From Alphaproteobacteria bacterium (lineage in GTDB: Bacteria; Pseudomonadota; Alphaproteobacteria; Bin95): a stretch of DNA of 64,000 nucleotides. The translations under genes were made by a program, and so were the position numbers. The DNA lies in contig JACKII010000001.1 of assembly GCA_020638555.1 (NCBI GenBank), positions 558,001-622,000 of the forward strand. The letters run 5' to 3'. Below, piece by piece: positions 42,245 to 52,443 of this stretch (position 1 is its first letter; each line of letters opens with the position of its first letter). The notes beneath the pieces are model-generated. The model did no database searches. It was not told where the DNA came from and saw only the letters and a list, made by a program, of their open reading frames with translations.

Positions 42245-42997
42245 ATGAGTGTGGTATCGAAACTGACCCTGGCTGCGGGTGCGGCCGCGATCATGGGCGC
42301 CGTCGGCAGCGTGCCGGCGCAGGCGCGGTTGATCTTGGCCATCGATGATCCGACAACGGCCGGAATCGATTATATCGCCGTCGACGATGGCGATGGCATG
42401 GTGGGCGATGCGACCCCGTTCGGCACGGCCACCACCGCCGACGGCGCCGCTGGCGGCGGCAATGTCAATATGACGATCACCGGCGACCCACGGTTCGCGC
42501 TGATCTTTGCCGCAGCCACATCGTCGTCGACGCCGAGCGCCGGCAGTCTGACCTTGTCCGTTGTCAGCGTGTCGGGGCTGACGGCCGACGTGGCCCTGGA
42601 TATCTTCGCGATCGATACGGATTACGGGCTGGGTCCCGGCACGTTGTGGACGGTCAACGAGTCGACGACCGGCACCACGGCGGCGGGAACGACCGTGAAC
42701 ACCGGCACGGCGGTCGACCTGACGAATATGGAACTGGGGCCGATCGCGCTGCCGGACAGCCATGGGACCGGCACGATCAACGATGTCGACCTGACCGTGA
42801 ATGCGAGCTCGACGCCGGCGGCCTTCTCGCTGGCGCAGGGCGTCCGGATCGACTATCCGACCGCCGGTGCCGGCTTCCAGCCATTCTCGACCACGTCCGT
42901 CAACACCGCTTTGACGGTGACCGTCGATGAAGCGCCGGGCCTGCTGCTTGGCCTGGCGGGGCTGTTGGGGATCGGCTGGATCCGCCGTCGCCGCTGA
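42245..42997 (+). CDS. Exported Ser/Thr/Gly-rich protein with PEP-CTERM-like tail
   Basis: 250 residues. Signal peptide about 1-27 (LTLAAGAAAIMGAVGSVPAQA), cysteine-free Thr/Ser/Gly/Asp-rich beta body, and C-terminal tag EAPGLLLGLAG, hydrophobic helix to WIRRRR. The proline-containing motif is degenerate (DEAPG instead of VPEPG). The start could be the GTG three bases earlier. Own terminator at 43032. Probably a surface or exopolysaccharide-associated protein. Confidence 0.75.
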   Translation: MSVVSKLTLAAGAAAIMGAVGSVPAQARLILAIDDPTTAGIDYIAVDDGDGMVGDATPFGTATTADGAAGGGNVNMTITGDPRFALIFAAATSSSTPSAGSLTLSVVSVSGLTADVALDIFAIDTDYGLGPGTLWTVNESTTGTTAAGTTVNTGTAVDLTNMELGPIALPDSHGTGTINDVDLTVNASSTPAAFSLAQGVRIDYPTAGAGFQPFSTTSVNTALTVTVDEAPGLLLGLAGLLGIGWIRRRR

Positions 42998-43031
42998 CGC
43001 TGCTTTTCCCACCGTTCCAGACTTCAGACGC

Positions 43032-43057
43032 ACAGGCCCCGGTTTCGGGGCCTGTTT
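43032..43057 (+). terminator. Intrinsic terminator after 42245-42997
   Basis: Perfect 10-bp stem ACAGGCCCCG / CGGGGCCTGT with GTTT loop, followed by TTTGCATT. Confidence 0.85.
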
Positions 43058-43157
43058 GCATTGCGGCGTCCCGTTTTGCCGGGCCGGTGGGGGCATCGTC
43101 GGGGCTCCCGTGTCGGGCCGCACCCGGTTTCCCCGCCGGAATTCCTCCCGCCTTTTC

Positions 43158-43194
43158 GAATGCAAAGAGGCCGCGCTCGGTTGAGCGCGGCCTC
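43158..43194 (-). terminator. Intrinsic terminator after groEL
   Basis: Minus strand: 12-bp perfect stem (arms 43183-43194 and 43167-43178) with 4-nt loop, then TTTGCATT. 29 bp beyond the groEL stop. Confidence 0.88.
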
Positions 43195-43222
43195 CCTGTC
43201 GGTAACAGCGTTGGGGGGTGGA

Positions 43223-44878
<1,656 letters not shown>

Positions 44879-44941
44879 GGTAGTTTATATCCCTCTTCTA
44901 TCCGATCGGGGGTGTATTATCTGGAGCGCGGTCGAAGACGA

Positions 44942-45232
44942 TCAGTCTTCGATAATGCCCATGATGTCGGACTCTTTCATGATCAGCAGGTCTTCGCCGC
45001 CGATCTTGACTTCCGTGCCGGACCACTTGCCGAAAATGATCCGGTTGCCTTCCTTGACGTCCAGCGGCGTGACCGCGCCGTCATCGGCGATGCGGCCGGA
45101 GCCGACGGCGATGATCTCGCCTTCCATCGGCTTTTCCTGGGCGGTGTCCGGAATGATGATGCCGCCGGCGGTCTTTTGCTCGGACTCGACGCGGCGGACC
45201 AGAACGCGGTCGTGCAGCGGCCTGAAACGCAT
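44942..45232 (-). CDS. groES: Co-chaperonin GroES
   Basis: 96 residues from ATG 45232, with GGGAGA ribosome-binding site. FRPLHDRVLVRRVESEQKTAGGIIIPDTAQEKP start and mobile-loop block are canonical. The longer frame upstream is non-coding. First gene of groESL. Confidence 0.98.
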   Translation of the reverse strand: MRFRPLHDRVLVRRVESEQKTAGGIIIPDTAQEKPMEGEIIAVGSGRIADDGAVTPLDVKEGNRIIFGKWSGTEVKIGGEDLLIMKESDIMGIIED

Positions 45233-45354
45233 TCGGGAGTCTCCCTTGAGGTTGCTTGCAGGTGATGTCACATCGGTGACCCAAGGCGACCGGATTGGCA
45301 CGCCCGGGATGCGCCGCCATTTAGGAAGGAAGGCCCGTGGTTGCAAGGAAAAAT

Positions 45355-45381
45355 TTGGCACTCAGCCCGGGTGAGTGCTAA
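45355..45381 (-). promoter_or_regulatory. CIRCE operator (HrcA-binding site) for groESL
   Basis: Inverted repeat TTGGCACTC-N9-GAGTGCTAA (plus strand, 45355-45363 and 45373-45381); the left arm differs from the consensus TTAGCACTC at one base. It is 123 bp upstream of groES. Implies HrcA repression, with hrcA elsewhere in the genome. Confidence 0.9.
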
Positions 45382-45532
45382 CAATTCGTTCGCACTCGCC
45401 GATGCTGGCTGCCAACATAAAGAAATATAATAGATTTTTACGCTTTTGTGCGACGAGTCGTCTTGATCGCCCCTGGCAATCCCCGTCACAATTCGCGGGT
45501 TGGCAATGATGGCAGGACGGAGTACGGCGCGT

Positions 45533-45796
45533 ATGACATTCCTTTCGCAGCAACTGGCCGGTTACCGGCTGACCACCGCGGAAATCCTGTACCACATGCC
45601 GGACCATCCGCGCCTGCTCCAGGCCTTCGTCTGGCAGAAGCTGGATATCGCGCCCGAATTCCCGGTGCTGCGCCGGTTCCTGGATTTCTGGGACCGGGAG
45701 TTGGAGGGGCGCGTGCATTCGGTCCGGGTCGCCCAGAAAGGCTTGGTCAGCCCGGCGGAATTGCGCGTGGTCGACGGCGAGCTTCGCCTGCACTGA
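45533..45796 (+). CDS. Usg family protein
   Basis: 87 residues matching the alphaproteobacterial Usg family (LTTAEILYHMPDHPRLLQ, FLDFWDRELEG and VHSVRVAQK blocks). The family was named from its position upstream of a tryptophan gene in other species; its function is unknown. Here it stands alone between groESL and ctaA. A longer start at 45506 exists. Confidence 0.85.
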   Translation: MTFLSQQLAGYRLTTAEILYHMPDHPRLLQAFVWQKLDIAPEFPVLRRFLDFWDRELEGRVHSVRVAQKGLVSPAELRVVDGELRLH

Positions 45797-45868
45797 CCCT
45801 GTCGGGCCGGCCGCTGCGGCGGCCGTTCCGCGCGACACTTTGAGCCGTCGCTTGCGGCAACCCGTCGT

Positions 45869-45897
45869 TTGATGGCGGGGGGGCTCGTCCATACACT
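45869..45897 (+). promoter_or_regulatory. Candidate promoter for ctaA
   Basis: TTGATG (45869-45874), 17-bp spacer, TACACT (45892-45897), 44 bp before the ctaA ATG. Each box matches 4 of 6. Confidence 0.4.
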
Positions 45898-45940
45898 CTC
45901 CGGCAGTAACAACGCCCGATCTGGGGAGTGTATCCGATAG

Positions 45941-47005
45941 ATGGTGGCGATTCGTCACAGAGCGATAATAGCCGGGTGGCTGTTTGCTTTGGTTGCAGCA
46001 GTATTCGCAATGGTTTGTATTGGCGGTATTACCCGATTGACCGAGTCCGGTCTTTCGATGGTGGAATGGCGCCCGTTGATCGGCATGATTCCGCCCATGA
46101 GCGATGCCGAGTGGCAGCGGGTTTTCTCGCTTTATCGGACGATTCCCGAATACCATCAGATCAATGCCGGCATGAGTCTGGCGGATTTCAAGCTGATTTT
46201 CTGGTGGGAATACATCCACCGGCTTTGGGGCCGGCTGATCGGCGTGTTGTTCCTGCTGCCCTTCCTGTTCTTCCTGGTCCGCGGCTGGCTGACCCGGCGC
46301 CTGGCGCTGCGGCTGTTCGGCCTGCTGCTGCTGGGCGGGCTGCAAGGGCTGGTCGGCTGGTGGATGGTCAAGAGCGGCCTCGCCGAGCGCACCGATGTCA
46401 GCCAGTATCGTCTGGCCGCGCATCTGGTGTTCGCGCTGATCATCCTGGCCTTGCTGTTCTATCTGGGCCTGTCGCTGTTGATCCCGCCGAACCGGCGCAT
46501 GCGCGTACGCCGGTCCCTGGCCGGTCATGCCTGGCTGGTGGCGGGCGCGATCCTGTTCACCATCGTTTCCGGCGCCTTCGTCGCCGGCACGAATGCCGGG
46601 CTGATCTATAACACTTTCCCGCTGATGGGCGGCCGGCTGGTGCCGGCGGAATACGCGCACATGTCGCCCTTCTGGCTGAACTGGTTCGAAAACCAGTCGG
46701 CAATCCAGTTCAATCACCGCTGGATCGCCATCACCACGTTCACGCTGATCGCGGTGTTGTGGGGGCGCTGCCGCCAGGCCAGCCTGAACCGGACGGCGCT
46801 GATGGCGGTCAATCTGCTGATGGGCGTGGCGTGCTTGCAGGTCTCGCTGGGCATTCTCACCCTGCTGACCAATGTGCCGATTCCGCTGGCGGCGACGCAC
46901 CAGGCGGTGGCGGTGCTGTTGTTCCTGAGCGCGCTGGCCACGGCCTTCAGCCTGCGGCCGCGCTGGAAAACCCAGGCGCTGCCGGTGGGCGCCTTGCCCG
47001 CGTGA
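45941..47005 (+). CDS. ctaA: Heme A synthase (CtaA/COX15)
   Basis: 354 residues, eight predicted membrane helices. GGITRLTESGLSMVEW, WWEYIHRLWGRLIG, FNHRWIAITTF and the ATHQAVAVL block carry the conserved heme-ligating histidines of COX15-type synthases. Converts heme O to heme A for cytochrome oxidase. The gene stop overlaps the next gene (GTGA). Confidence 0.96.
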   Translation: MVAIRHRAIIAGWLFALVAAVFAMVCIGGITRLTESGLSMVEWRPLIGMIPPMSDAEWQRVFSLYRTIPEYHQINAGMSLADFKLIFWWEYIHRLWGRLIGVLFLLPFLFFLVRGWLTRRLALRLFGLLLLGGLQGLVGWWMVKSGLAERTDVSQYRLAAHLVFALIILALLFYLGLSLLIPPNRRMRVRRSLAGHAWLVAGAILFTIVSGAFVAGTNAGLIYNTFPLMGGRLVPAEYAHMSPFWLNWFENQSAIQFNHRWIAITTFTLIAVLWGRCRQASLNRTALMAVNLLMGVACLQVSLGILTLLTNVPIPLAATHQAVAVLLFLSALATAFSLRPRWKTQALPVGALPA

Positions 47006-47643
47006 GCGACCCGCGCGCCGACGGCGGCGAAGACCCGCGCATCCGGGCCCTGCAAGCGGGGCTCGCCGCGCTGACGGCGGCCGATCCGGCGCTGGCGCGG
47101 GCGGTGGAGGAGGCGGGCGCCCCGGTTTTCGACCTGCGGCCGCCGGGCTTCGAGACCCTGGTCCGCGCCATTGTCGCCCAACAGGTTTCCGCCGCCTCGG
47201 CCCGGGCCATTTTTGCGCGCCTGTGCGCCGCGGTGCAGCCGCTGACGCCGATGGCCTTCCTGGCCGCCGGGCCGGAGGCGATCCGCGCCTGCGGCTTTTC
47301 CCGCCCGAAAATCGCCTATGCCACGGCGCTGGCCGAGCACATTCTCGACGGCCGCCTGCCGCTCGACTCCTTGCCGGAGCGGGACGATGCCGCCGTGGTC
47401 CAGGCGTTGACCGCGGTTCCCGGCATCGGCGTCTGGAGTGCGGAGGTCTATATGATCTTCGCCATGGGCCGCCCCGATGTCTGGCCCGCCGGCGATCTGG
47501 CCCTGCAGACGGCGCAACAGCGCCTGCGCGGGCTGGAGGCGCGGCCGACGCCGAAAGTCTCGCGCGAGCTGGCGACGGCCTGGGCGCCCTGGCGCTCCGC
47601 CGCGGCGGTGACGCTCTGGCACTATTACCGCACCATGCCCTGA
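47002..47643 (+). CDS. DNA-3-methyladenine glycosylase (AlkA-like HhH-GPD)
   Basis: 213 residues from GTG 47002 overlapping the ctaA stop. IVAQQVSAASARAIFARL helix, helix-hairpin-helix LTAVPGIGVWSAEVY near residue 132 and catalytic Asp in PAGDLALQ near 158. Lacks the AlkA N-terminal domain, like the shorter archaeal/plant-type enzymes. Coupling to ctaA is only positional. Confidence 0.88.
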   Translation: MSDPRADGGEDPRIRALQAGLAALTAADPALARAVEEAGAPVFDLRPPGFETLVRAIVAQQVSAASARAIFARLCAAVQPLTPMAFLAAGPEAIRACGFSRPKIAYATALAEHILDGRLPLDSLPERDDAAVVQALTAVPGIGVWSAEVYMIFAMGRPDVWPAGDLALQTAQQRLRGLEARPTPKVSRELATAWAPWRSAAAVTLWHYYRTMP

Positions 47644-47733
47644 GCCGCGCCGGCGGGTTTCTCCCTGAGCCAAGCCGGCGGGTTTTTTCCCTGAGCCGTG
47701 CCAGCGGGTTTCTCCCTGAGCCAAGCCGCGGAT
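47641..47733. repeat. 25-26-bp tandem repeat array
   Basis: Units starting TGAGCC at 47641, 47666, 47692 and 47717, the first including the stop codon of the AlkA-like gene. Units 1-3 share TGAGCC..GCC.GCGGGTTT.TCCC; unit 4 diverges after about 12 bp. Not coding. Confidence 0.8.
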
Positions 47734-47821
47734 TTCGCCATGCGCGATGCCGGTAGCCGGTCGCAAGGCGGAACGCTACACTCGCGGGCGTCCACAGAAT
47801 CCGATCCCGAAGGTTCGTCCC

Positions 47822-48214
47822 ATGGCCACGCTCCAACCCTACGCCGCCCCCGGTGTGTTCGACCCGCCCGCCTATGCCCAGGCCATCAAGGTGACGGGCG
47901 CCTCCACCCTGATCGTGTTGTCGGGCCAGGTCGACTACGATGCCCAGGGCGGCGTCGCGAACCCCGGCGACATGAAGGCCCAGGCGCTGGCCTGTTTCCG
48001 CCATGTCAAGGCGCAGGTCGAGGCCGGCGGCGGCTCGATCCGGAACATCGTCCGGCTGAACGTCTACGTGACCGACATGGGCAAGGTGGCCGACTACCGC
48101 GCGGCGCGGGCCGAGGTGTTCGGCGACCTCAAGGTCGCCAGCACGCTGGTCGGCGTCACCGCGCTCGCCCAACCCGGCTTCGTCATCGAGGTCGAGGCCA
48201 TCGCGGCCTTTTAG
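47822..48214 (+). CDS. RidA family protein
   Basis: 130 residues of the YjgF/YER057c/UK114 fold. VLSGQVDYDAQGG, SIRNIVRLNVYVTDM and GVTALAQPGFVIEVEAIAAF are characteristic; the Arg of the deaminase motif is replaced by the ALAQPGF form, so it belongs to a non-RidA subgroup. Followed by the dehydrogenase gene after 32 bp. Confidence 0.88.
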   Translation: MATLQPYAAPGVFDPPAYAQAIKVTGASTLIVLSGQVDYDAQGGVANPGDMKAQALACFRHVKAQVEAGGGSIRNIVRLNVYVTDMGKVADYRAARAEVFGDLKVASTLVGVTALAQPGFVIEVEAIAAF

Positions 48215-48246
48215 ACTCCATTGCAAACCCGAGGAACCGTCCGAAT

Positions 48247-49317
48247 ATGACCGCCCAATACAAAATCGCCGTCCTGCCCGGCGACGGCATCGGCAAGGAG
48301 GTCGTGCCCGAGGGCCTGCGCGTGCTGGATGCCGTCGGCAGCCGCTTCGGCCTGCGCTACGAGTTCACCCAGTACGATTGGTCGTGCGAGGACTATGCCA
48401 AAACCGGCCGGCTGATGCCGGAGGACGGCATCGACCTGCTGCGGCCGCACGATGCCATTTTCCTGGGCGCCGTCGGCTGGCCGAGCGTGCCCGACCATGT
48501 CTCGCTCTGGGGCATGCTGATCCCGATCCGGCGCGAGTTCGACCAGTATGTCAACCTGCGCCCGGTGCGCCTGCTGGACGGCGTCTCGTCGCCGCTGGCG
48601 GGCCGCGGGCCGGAGGATATCGACTTTTTCGTCGTGCGCGAGAATTGCGAGGGCGAGTATTCGGAGATCGGCGGCCGCCTCTATGCCGGAACGCCCTACG
48701 AGATGGTGAGCCAGCAGACCACCTTCACCCGCCGCGGCGTCGACCGCATCCTGAAATACGCCTTCGACCTGGCGATGACGCGCAAGCGCAAGAAGGTGAC
48801 GTCGGCCACCAAGTCCAACGGCATCATCCACACCATGCCCTATTGGGACGAGCGCTTCGCGGAGATGAAGAAGCAGTATCCGGAGGTGACGACGGACCAG
48901 TACCATATCGACATCCTGACCGCGCATTTCGTGCAGCACCCGGACTGGTTCGACGTGGTGGTGGGCTCGAACCTGTTCGGCGACATCCTTTCCGACCTGG
49001 GGCCGGCCGTGGCCGGGTCCATTGGCATCGCGCCCTCGTCCAATATCAACCCGGAAGGCCGCTATCCCAGCATGTTCGAGCCGGTGCACGGCTCGGCGCC
49101 GGACATTGCCGGCAAGGGCATCGCCAACCCGATCGGCCAGATCTGGTCCGGCGCGATGATGCTGGAACATCTGGGCCATTCCGACGCGGCCCAGGCCATC
49201 GAGCGTGCCATCGAGACCGTGCTGACCGGCGGCGGGCCGAAAACCCGCGACATGGGCGGCAACGGCTCGACCGAGGAGATCGGCAAGGCGATTGCCGAGG
49301 CGGTCGCCACCGCCTGA
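48247..49317 (+). CDS. Tartrate/3-isopropylmalate dehydrogenase family enzyme
   Basis: 356 residues. NAD-binding and metal-binding blocks of the beta-decarboxylating dehydrogenases: VLPGDGIGKEV at residue 9, NLFGDILSDLGPAVAGSIGIAPSSNIN near 250, and FEPVHGSAPDIAGK. RRGVDRILKYAFDLAMTRK and the DWFDVV region are typical of tartrate dehydrogenase/decarboxylase or D-malate dehydrogenase (YeaU/TtuC/DmlA). It is not LeuB by context: leuC and leuD are 45 kb away. Part of a four-gene same-strand run. Confidence 0.87.
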   Translation: MTAQYKIAVLPGDGIGKEVVPEGLRVLDAVGSRFGLRYEFTQYDWSCEDYAKTGRLMPEDGIDLLRPHDAIFLGAVGWPSVPDHVSLWGMLIPIRREFDQYVNLRPVRLLDGVSSPLAGRGPEDIDFFVVRENCEGEYSEIGGRLYAGTPYEMVSQQTTFTRRGVDRILKYAFDLAMTRKRKKVTSATKSNGIIHTMPYWDERFAEMKKQYPEVTTDQYHIDILTAHFVQHPDWFDVVVGSNLFGDILSDLGPAVAGSIGIAPSSNINPEGRYPSMFEPVHGSAPDIAGKGIANPIGQIWSGAMMLEHLGHSDAAQAIERAIETVLTGGGPKTRDMGGNGSTEEIGKAIAEAVATA

Positions 49318-49350
49318 CCGCCGCCCGGACTCGAAAGCTAGGATATTGCC

Positions 49351-50376
49351 ATGAGCGCCGCCCCCGACCGCATCCCCGTCATCGACCTTGCGCCGCTGGC
49401 CGACGGCGGCGCGGCGGGCCGGGAGGCGGTCGCCCGCCAGTTGCGCGAGACCTTCACGCGCATCGGCTTTCTGCTCATCACCGGCCATGGCGTGCCGCAG
49501 GACCTGATCGACCGCACCTTCGCCGAGGCGCGGCGCTTCCACGCCCAGCCGATGGCGGCGAAGCAAAAGGTGCTGATGAACGCGCACAACAACGGCTACA
49601 TGGCCGCCGGGCGCTACAATGTCCGCACCTCCCGCGTCAGCGAGGCGGACGCGAAGCCGGACCGGAACGAAGCGTTCTTCATCAAGCGCGAGCGCGGGCC
49701 GGACGATCCGCTGGTGCGGGCCGGCCGCCGCTTTGCCGGGCCGAACGAATGGCCGGACAACCTGCCGGGCTTCCGCGAAACCCTGCTGGAATACACCGAC
49801 GCGGTCGACGCCATGGCGCGGCGCCTGTTGCCGGCGCTGGCGGTGTCGCTCGACCTGGCGCCCGATTTCTTCGACGCCGCCTTCGCCGAGAGCCAGTTTT
49901 CCTTCCGCCTGTCCCACTATCCGGCGGTGAGCGAGCGCGAGGCCGGCCAGTACGGCATCGCCCCGCACACCGATGCCAATTTCCTCACCTTCCTCGCGCG
50001 CTCCGGCGTGCCGGGCCTGCAGGCGCGCGTGGGCGAGGACCGATGGCTGGACGTGCCGGACGTTCCGGGCTCCTTCGTGGTCAATTCCGGCGACATGCTG
50101 CACCGCTGGACCAACGGCCACTACCGCTCGACCCCGCACCGGGCGCTGCCGCCCATCGGCGAGCCCCGGTACGCAATTCCGTATTTTCTGGGGCCGCACA
50201 TGGATACCGTGATCGCCTGCCTGCCCACCTGCCAGGGGCCGGACGACCCGCCGCAATACCCGCCCATGACCTACAGCGAGTATCTGCACTGGTGGTACGA
50301 CTCCAACTACAACGCCAAGGACCAGGCCGATCTGGCGGCCGGGGCCGCCGGCTCCGCGCCCCGGGCGGCGGAGTGA
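49351..50376 (+). CDS. Isopenicillin-N-synthase-like Fe(II)/2-oxoglutarate dioxygenase
   Basis: 341 residues. N-terminal IPVIDLAPLADGG, iron ligands H206 and D208 (APHTDANFLT) and H263 (TPHRAL), Arg 273 in PRYAIPYF. Fits the DIOX_N-2OG-FeII family that includes IPNS, gibberellin oxidases and bacterial ethylene-forming enzymes. Between the dehydrogenase and MaoC genes, four bases before MaoC. Substrate unknown. Confidence 0.88.
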   Translation: MSAAPDRIPVIDLAPLADGGAAGREAVARQLRETFTRIGFLLITGHGVPQDLIDRTFAEARRFHAQPMAAKQKVLMNAHNNGYMAAGRYNVRTSRVSEADAKPDRNEAFFIKRERGPDDPLVRAGRRFAGPNEWPDNLPGFRETLLEYTDAVDAMARRLLPALAVSLDLAPDFFDAAFAESQFSFRLSHYPAVSEREAGQYGIAPHTDANFLTFLARSGVPGLQARVGEDRWLDVPDVPGSFVVNSGDMLHRWTNGHYRSTPHRALPPIGEPRYAIPYFLGPHMDTVIACLPTCQGPDDPPQYPPMTYSEYLHWWYDSNYNAKDQADLAAGAAGSAPRAAE

Positions 50377-50380
50377 GGCG

Positions 50381-50857
50381 ATGGCACCGCCGGTCCAAAG
50401 CGTCGCCGCCCGCTATTTCGACGATCTCGCCGTGGGCGAGCGGTTCGCCTCCGCCGGCTTCACCTTCACCGAGGCCGGAATCATCGACTTCGCCTGGCAG
50501 TTCGACCCGCAGCCCTTCCATACCGACGCCGACTATGCGCGCGAGCATTCGATTTATGGCGGTCTGATCGCCAGCGGCTATCACACGCTCAGCGTCTGCT
50601 TCCGGCTGGTGCACGGCATCGGCCTGTTTGCCGGCACCAATATCACCGGCCGCAAGTTGGACGGGGTGCGCTTCCTCAAGCCCGTCTATGCGGGCGACAC
50701 GCTGCGGGTGCTGGTGACGGTGCAGACGCTGACGCCGTCGTCGCGGTCGGACCGGGGCTATGTCGGCCTGTCCTGGGATGTGCGCAATCAGAAAGACGAA
50801 GGCGTGCTCACCGCCGAGCCCGAACACGTGGTGATGCGCCGCCCCGATCCCGCCTGA
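50381..50857 (+). CDS. MaoC-like (R)-hydratase family protein
   Basis: 158 residues, hot-dog fold with the hydratase motif DPQPFHTDADYA near residue 47 (Asp/His) and GLIASGYHTLSV. Overall MaoC/NodN type. Only 4 bp from the preceding oxygenase gene, so in the same operon. Confidence 0.88.
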   Translation: MAPPVQSVAARYFDDLAVGERFASAGFTFTEAGIIDFAWQFDPQPFHTDADYAREHSIYGGLIASGYHTLSVCFRLVHGIGLFAGTNITGRKLDGVRFLKPVYAGDTLRVLVTVQTLTPSSRSDRGYVGLSWDVRNQKDEGVLTAEPEHVVMRRPDPA

Positions 50858-50993
50858 CCGACGGACGGTCCGGCCCGGCGTGATCGGCTCATGCGACCTG
50901 GCGCCGCAGAGGATCGCTTGCCATCAGTTTCCCACAAAATCACGGTACCGAATTGCGGGCTTTATTTAAGTAACGCAACGTGGAGAGTTGGAA

Positions 50994-51689
50994 ATGGGCA
51001 AGTTGATTGCGGAATTCATTGGAACATTCTGGTTGGTGCTGGGCGGATGCGGCAGCGCCGTGCTCGCGGCGGCCTTTCCCGATTTGGGCATCGGCTTTAT
51101 GGGCGTGGCGCTGGCGTTCGGGTTGACGGTGCTGACCATGGCCTATGCGGTGGGGCATATCAGCGGCGGCCATTTCAATCCGGCGGTCTCGATCGGCATG
51201 GTGGTCGGCGGGCGCTTCAGCGCGAAAATCCTGCCCGGCTATATTATCGCCCAGCTTCTGGGCGCGATCGCCGCGGCGGCGGTGCTCTATGTGATCGCCA
51301 GCGGCGGGCCGGCGTTCGACGCCAGTGCCGGCTTTGCATCGAACGGGTATGGGGCGCATTCGCCCGGCGGTTACAATATGGTCTCGGCCCTGGTGATCGA
51401 GGCGGTGATGACCGCCGGTTTCCTGATCGTGATCCTGGGTTCGACGCATGGCCGCGTGCCGGCCGGCTTCGCGCCGATCCCGATTGGCCTGGCCCTGACC
51501 CTGATCCATCTGGTGACGATTCCGGTGACCAACACCTCGGTCAATCCGGCGCGCAGCACCAGCCAGGCGATCTTCCAGGGATCGTGGGCATTGGATCAGC
51601 TCTGGCTGTTCTGGGTCGCGCCCATTGTTGGCGCGATTGTCGGCGCGCTGCTGTTCCGACTGATGACCGCCGACGACGAGCACGTCTGA
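50994..51689 (+). CDS. aqpZ: Aquaporin Z
   Basis: 231 residues, six helices. The two NPA boxes are HFNPAVS near residue 63 and SVNPARS near 184; the Arg after the second NPA and His in TLIHLVT-type helix 5 match water-selective AqpZ. The ATG at 50994 has GGAGAG 6 nt upstream; a TTG two codons earlier is less likely. Confidence 0.94.
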   Translation: MGKLIAEFIGTFWLVLGGCGSAVLAAAFPDLGIGFMGVALAFGLTVLTMAYAVGHISGGHFNPAVSIGMVVGGRFSAKILPGYIIAQLLGAIAAAAVLYVIASGGPAFDASAGFASNGYGAHSPGGYNMVSALVIEAVMTAGFLIVILGSTHGRVPAGFAPIPIGLALTLIHLVTIPVTNTSVNPARSTSQAIFQGSWALDQLWLFWVAPIVGAIVGALLFRLMTADDEHV

Positions 51690-51790
51690 GGGACGGCCGC
51701 GCGGGGGCTCTCGGGACTCTTATGATGTCGGTAATATTATGGTACGACAGAGATGTTGACCATCAAGGACGACGTTTGGAGAGACGAGAG

Positions 51791-52438
51791 ATGGATTTTC
51801 GGTTGGTTGGCGCGTCGTTGGCCGGCCTGACGGGTTTGGTTGCATCCGCCGCGCAGGCGGTGCAGATCGACCCGATCCGCTATGACATGCGCAATGGCGA
51901 AAGCGGCACCTACACCTATCACGATGAAACCTACACCGGCTCCGGCAACAAGGCCGCGAATGGCGCGGCCTTGTCCGGCGGTGTCGGCGATCTGACCGAT
52001 GGGGTTGTCGCCACCCAGAACTGGATCGACGCCGAAATCGCGCCGAACGGGCCCTATGTGGGCTGGTTCACCTTCGACCCCACCATCACCTTCTATTTTT
52101 CGGGCACGCCGACCATCAACCGCGTCGTGTTCCATTTCGACGATCCGAACGGCTTGGGCGGTGTGATGGCGCCGGCCGGGGTGACCGTCGACGGCGTGGC
52201 GCAGGCGATCGCCGACCCGGCCGGCTCGGCGCCGTTTGCGGTGGAGGTGACCGGGTTGAACATCGTGGCGTCCTCGTTCGACGTGGGCATCCAGCGCCGC
52301 GGCAGCAATATCTGGATCATGCTGAGCGAGGTCGAGTTCTTCGGCGATGCCGTGGCCGCGCCCACACCGGGCGTGTTGCCGCTGCTGGCGGTTGGCGCGG
52401 CGGGGCTCGCAGGGCTGGCGCGTCGCCGCGCGGCGTGA
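51791..52438 (+). CDS. Exported protein with VPxP-type PEP-CTERM-like tail
   Basis: 215 residues. Signal peptide 1-24 (GASLAGLTGLVASAAQA), a beta-rich discoidin-like body (VVFHFDDPNGLGG, WIMLSEVEFFGD), and a C-terminal tag PTPGVLPLLAVG, hydrophobic helix, ARRRAA. The tag is the VPLPxxxPLL form common in alphaproteobacteria. GGAGAG ribosome-binding site. Stop is 5 bp from the convergent cinA stop. Confidence 0.78.
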   Translation: MDFRLVGASLAGLTGLVASAAQAVQIDPIRYDMRNGESGTYTYHDETYTGSGNKAANGAALSGGVGDLTDGVVATQNWIDAEIAPNGPYVGWFTFDPTITFYFSGTPTINRVVFHFDDPNGLGGVMAPAGVTVDGVAQAIADPAGSAPFAVEVTGLNIVASSFDVGIQRRGSNIWIMLSEVEFFGDAVAAPTPGVLPLLAVGAAGLAGLARRRAA

Positions 52439-52443
52439 CCGGC

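Noticed and set aside
47641..47733. CRISPR-like array
   Set aside because: Repeats are contiguous without unique spacers; it is a simple tandem array.
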